From an uncultured Thermomicrobiaceae bacterium (GTDB lineage Bacteria > Chloroflexota > Chloroflexia > Thermomicrobiales > Thermomicrobiaceae): a stretch of DNA of 64,000 nucleotides. The position numbers and the translations under genes are program-made. The notes under the pieces were generated by a model, which worked only from the letters and a program-made list of their open reading frames with translations, searched no databases and was not told where the DNA came from. Below, one piece after another: positions 62,791-64,000 of this stretch. Each line of letters starts with the position of its first letter. Position 1 is the first letter of the stretch. Location: contig CALKCJ010000015.1 in NCBI GenBank assembly GCA_938082375.1, forward strand, positions 1-64,000, read 5' to 3'.

Positions 62791-64000
62791 ACGCGGGATT
62801 CGAAGGCGGGGCGGATCCGCTGCCGGTCTGCCCCTGGGAGTCTAATCGCCTGCCTGGCCATCAGACCAGACAGAGCGGTCAACAGGCCCACCGCCAGGAT
62901 CGCCCAGCGCAACCCGAACGCGTCGGCGATGAGCCCGGCGGCCAGTGCGCCAACGGCGTAGCCGAGATCGCGCCAGAAGCGGTACACGCTCAGGGAACGT
63001 GCGCGCCACGTGGGGTGTGCCACATCTCCGACCGCTGCGAGCAGAGCCGGATAGACCATCGCTGTCCCGATTCCCAGCACGAGGCTACCAGCGATGCCGA
63101 CAGACAGCGGCGAGAGCCCCGTTGGATCGATACCGAGCCCGATCCAGACCAGCGCCAGCCCCTGCGCCCACATCCCCCAGACGATCAGCCCCTTGCGTCC
63201 CCAGCGGTCGCTCAGGTAACCGGTAACGAGCTGGCCGGTGCCCCACGTCACCGGATAGACCGCCTTGATCAGCCCGATGCCTTCGACATCGACGCCATGC
63301 ACGGCGAAGAAGAGCGGGAAGATACCCCACGACATGCCATCGTTGAGGTTGTTCACCAAGCCCGCCTGGCTTATCCCGAAGAGCGTGCGGTTACGCCAGC
63401 TCGTCAGGCGAAAGACCTCGCGGAAACTCAGCGCACCTCGCTCTACTGCGTCGCCCCTCTGGCTGCTGTCGCCCACCAGCGTGGCGCGGCGGGCCTCTTC
63501 CAGTGCGTGCTCCCGCGTCTCGCGGATGACCAGGATCGAAAGGACAAGACCGAGGACAGCATAGGCCACGCCCAGGTAGAACGGCTGTGGCCGCAGCCCG
63601 TAGACCGACGCCAGATAGCCGGTGGCAAAGGCGGTCAGCCCGACCGCCCCGTAGCCTGCCGCCTCGTTCAGACCCATCGCCAGCCCGCGCCGGGCCGGGC
63701 CGACCAGGTCGATCTTCATGATCACCGTCATCGACCACGCCAGCCCCTGGTTGATACCAAGTAGGACGTTCGCGGCGACAATCCATCCCCAGCTCGGCGC
63801 GAGCATGATCAGGAACGGTACCGGCAGCCCGACGAGCCAGCCGAGAGCCAGCACCTTCTTCCTTCCCCAGGAGTCAGCGAGCTGGCCGGACACGAGGTTA
63901 GCACAGGCCTTGACGATCCCGAAGCTGACGATGAACGAGGTCACCAGTGTGGTCGAGGCGACCCGGAACTCCTCGGCCCCGATTAGCGGCACCACCGTCC
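62787..64000 (-). CDS. MFS transporter, N-terminus beyond window edge
   Basis: At least 404 residues of a twelve-helix transporter. The frame is open at the right edge and begins in the first helix-loop (TVVPLIGAEEF), so about 20-40 residues are missing. SGQLADSWGRKKVLALGWL is the A-loop motif between helices 2 and 3, and TGYLSDRWGRKGLIVWGM is its repeat in the second half. LDVEGIGL-like VDVEGIGLIKAVYPVTWGTGQ fits a group of uncharacterised efflux proteins. The stop overlaps the next start. Confidence 0.87.
   Translation of the reverse strand, partial: TVVPLIGAEEFRVASTTLVTSFIVSFGIVKACANLVSGQLADSWGRKKVLALGWLVGLPVPFLIMLAPSWGWIVAANVLLGINQGLAWSMTVIMKIDLVGPARRGLAMGLNEAAGYGAVGLTAFATGYLASVYGLRPQPFYLGVAYAVLGLVLSILVIRETREHALEEARRATLVGDSSQRGDAVERGALSFREVFRLTSWRNRTLFGISQAGLVNNLNDGMSWGIFPLFFAVHGVDVEGIGLIKAVYPVTWGTGQLVTGYLSDRWGRKGLIVWGMWAQGLALVWIGLGIDPTGLSPLSVGIAGSLVLGIGTAMVYPALLAAVGDVAHPTWRARSLSVYRFWRDLGYAVGALAAGLIADAFGLRWAILAVGLLTALSGLMARQAIRLPGADRQRIRPAFESRV

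Overview
The window is 64 kb of high-GC bacterial DNA with dense coding, many GTG and TTG starts, strong purine-rich ribosome binding sites and GC-rich hairpins without U-tracts at gene ends. The gene set (protoglobin, PHP-type DNA polymerase X, HerA with an Mre11-like nuclease, F420-type luciferase-like oxidoreductase, HisKA_2 kinases, organomercury resistance) suggests a thermophilic Chloroflexota bacterium, most likely Thermomicrobia (Thermomicrobium/Sphaerobacter relatives). This placement is inference from gene content and composition; no rRNA gene lies in the window.

Region by region. (1) 1-3226: a mercury resistance locus with merA (cut by the left edge), a decayed membrane protein gene behind it and a divergent merB. 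(2) 3236-5320: thiolase plus DUF35 partner, then an AhpD/carboxymuconolactone decarboxylase-like gene whose second redox cysteine codon is UGA, followed at 11 nt by a 17-nt SECIS-like hairpin. This is a candidate selenoprotein and the most interesting item here. (3) 5517-8932: a minus-strand operon of a Met/His-rich secreted protein, a BNR-repeat protein, a BlaI/CopY repressor, an M56 membrane metallopeptidase and a frame-broken SCO1 copper chaperone, all behind one consensus promoter overlapped by a perfect palindrome. (4) 9475-12800: an exported DUF2680-like protein divergent from an OmpR-type two-component system with a three-fold TCTCAG direct repeat at its promoter. (5) 13001-21026: UvrD/PcrA helicase, pyruvate phosphate dikinase, DoxX protein, TPR lytic transglycosylase. 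(6) 21005-25708: an acetoin-dehydrogenase-like operon (E2-hydrolase fusion, E1 alpha, E1 beta, AcoX). (7) 25742-27886: haem-binding protein, MarR regulator with a four-cysteine tail, and protoglobin behind a promoter with a perfect 21-bp dyad. (8) 28082-32005: sdhCDAB and a membrane protein; then 4.5S RNA. (9) 32496-38868: SDR enoyl reductase, GAF histidine kinase, HerA and Mre11, tRNA-Arg(CCU), and a disrupted hibernation factor gene. (10) 39072-45506: glycosyltransferase, B3/B4 protein, dapAB, LLM oxidoreductase, SIS isomerase. (11) 45691-50119: DUF4232 lipoprotein, cytochrome c relic, secA. (12) 50570-64000: small transporter, ATL protein, glycoside hydrolase, three MFS transporters, polX, M55 peptidase, metallo-hydrolase, mgtE, and a PH-domain relic.

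Five short genes are visibly broken (mer membrane protein, SCO1, HPF, cytochrome c, PH-domain protein), while every long gene (secA, uvrD, ppdK, polX, sdhA, herA and others) is open from end to end. This argues for real decay of selected genes more than random sequence error, but read-level checking is needed before the stop codons and frameshifts are trusted. No CRISPR array, insertion sequence, prophage or rRNA operon was seen.
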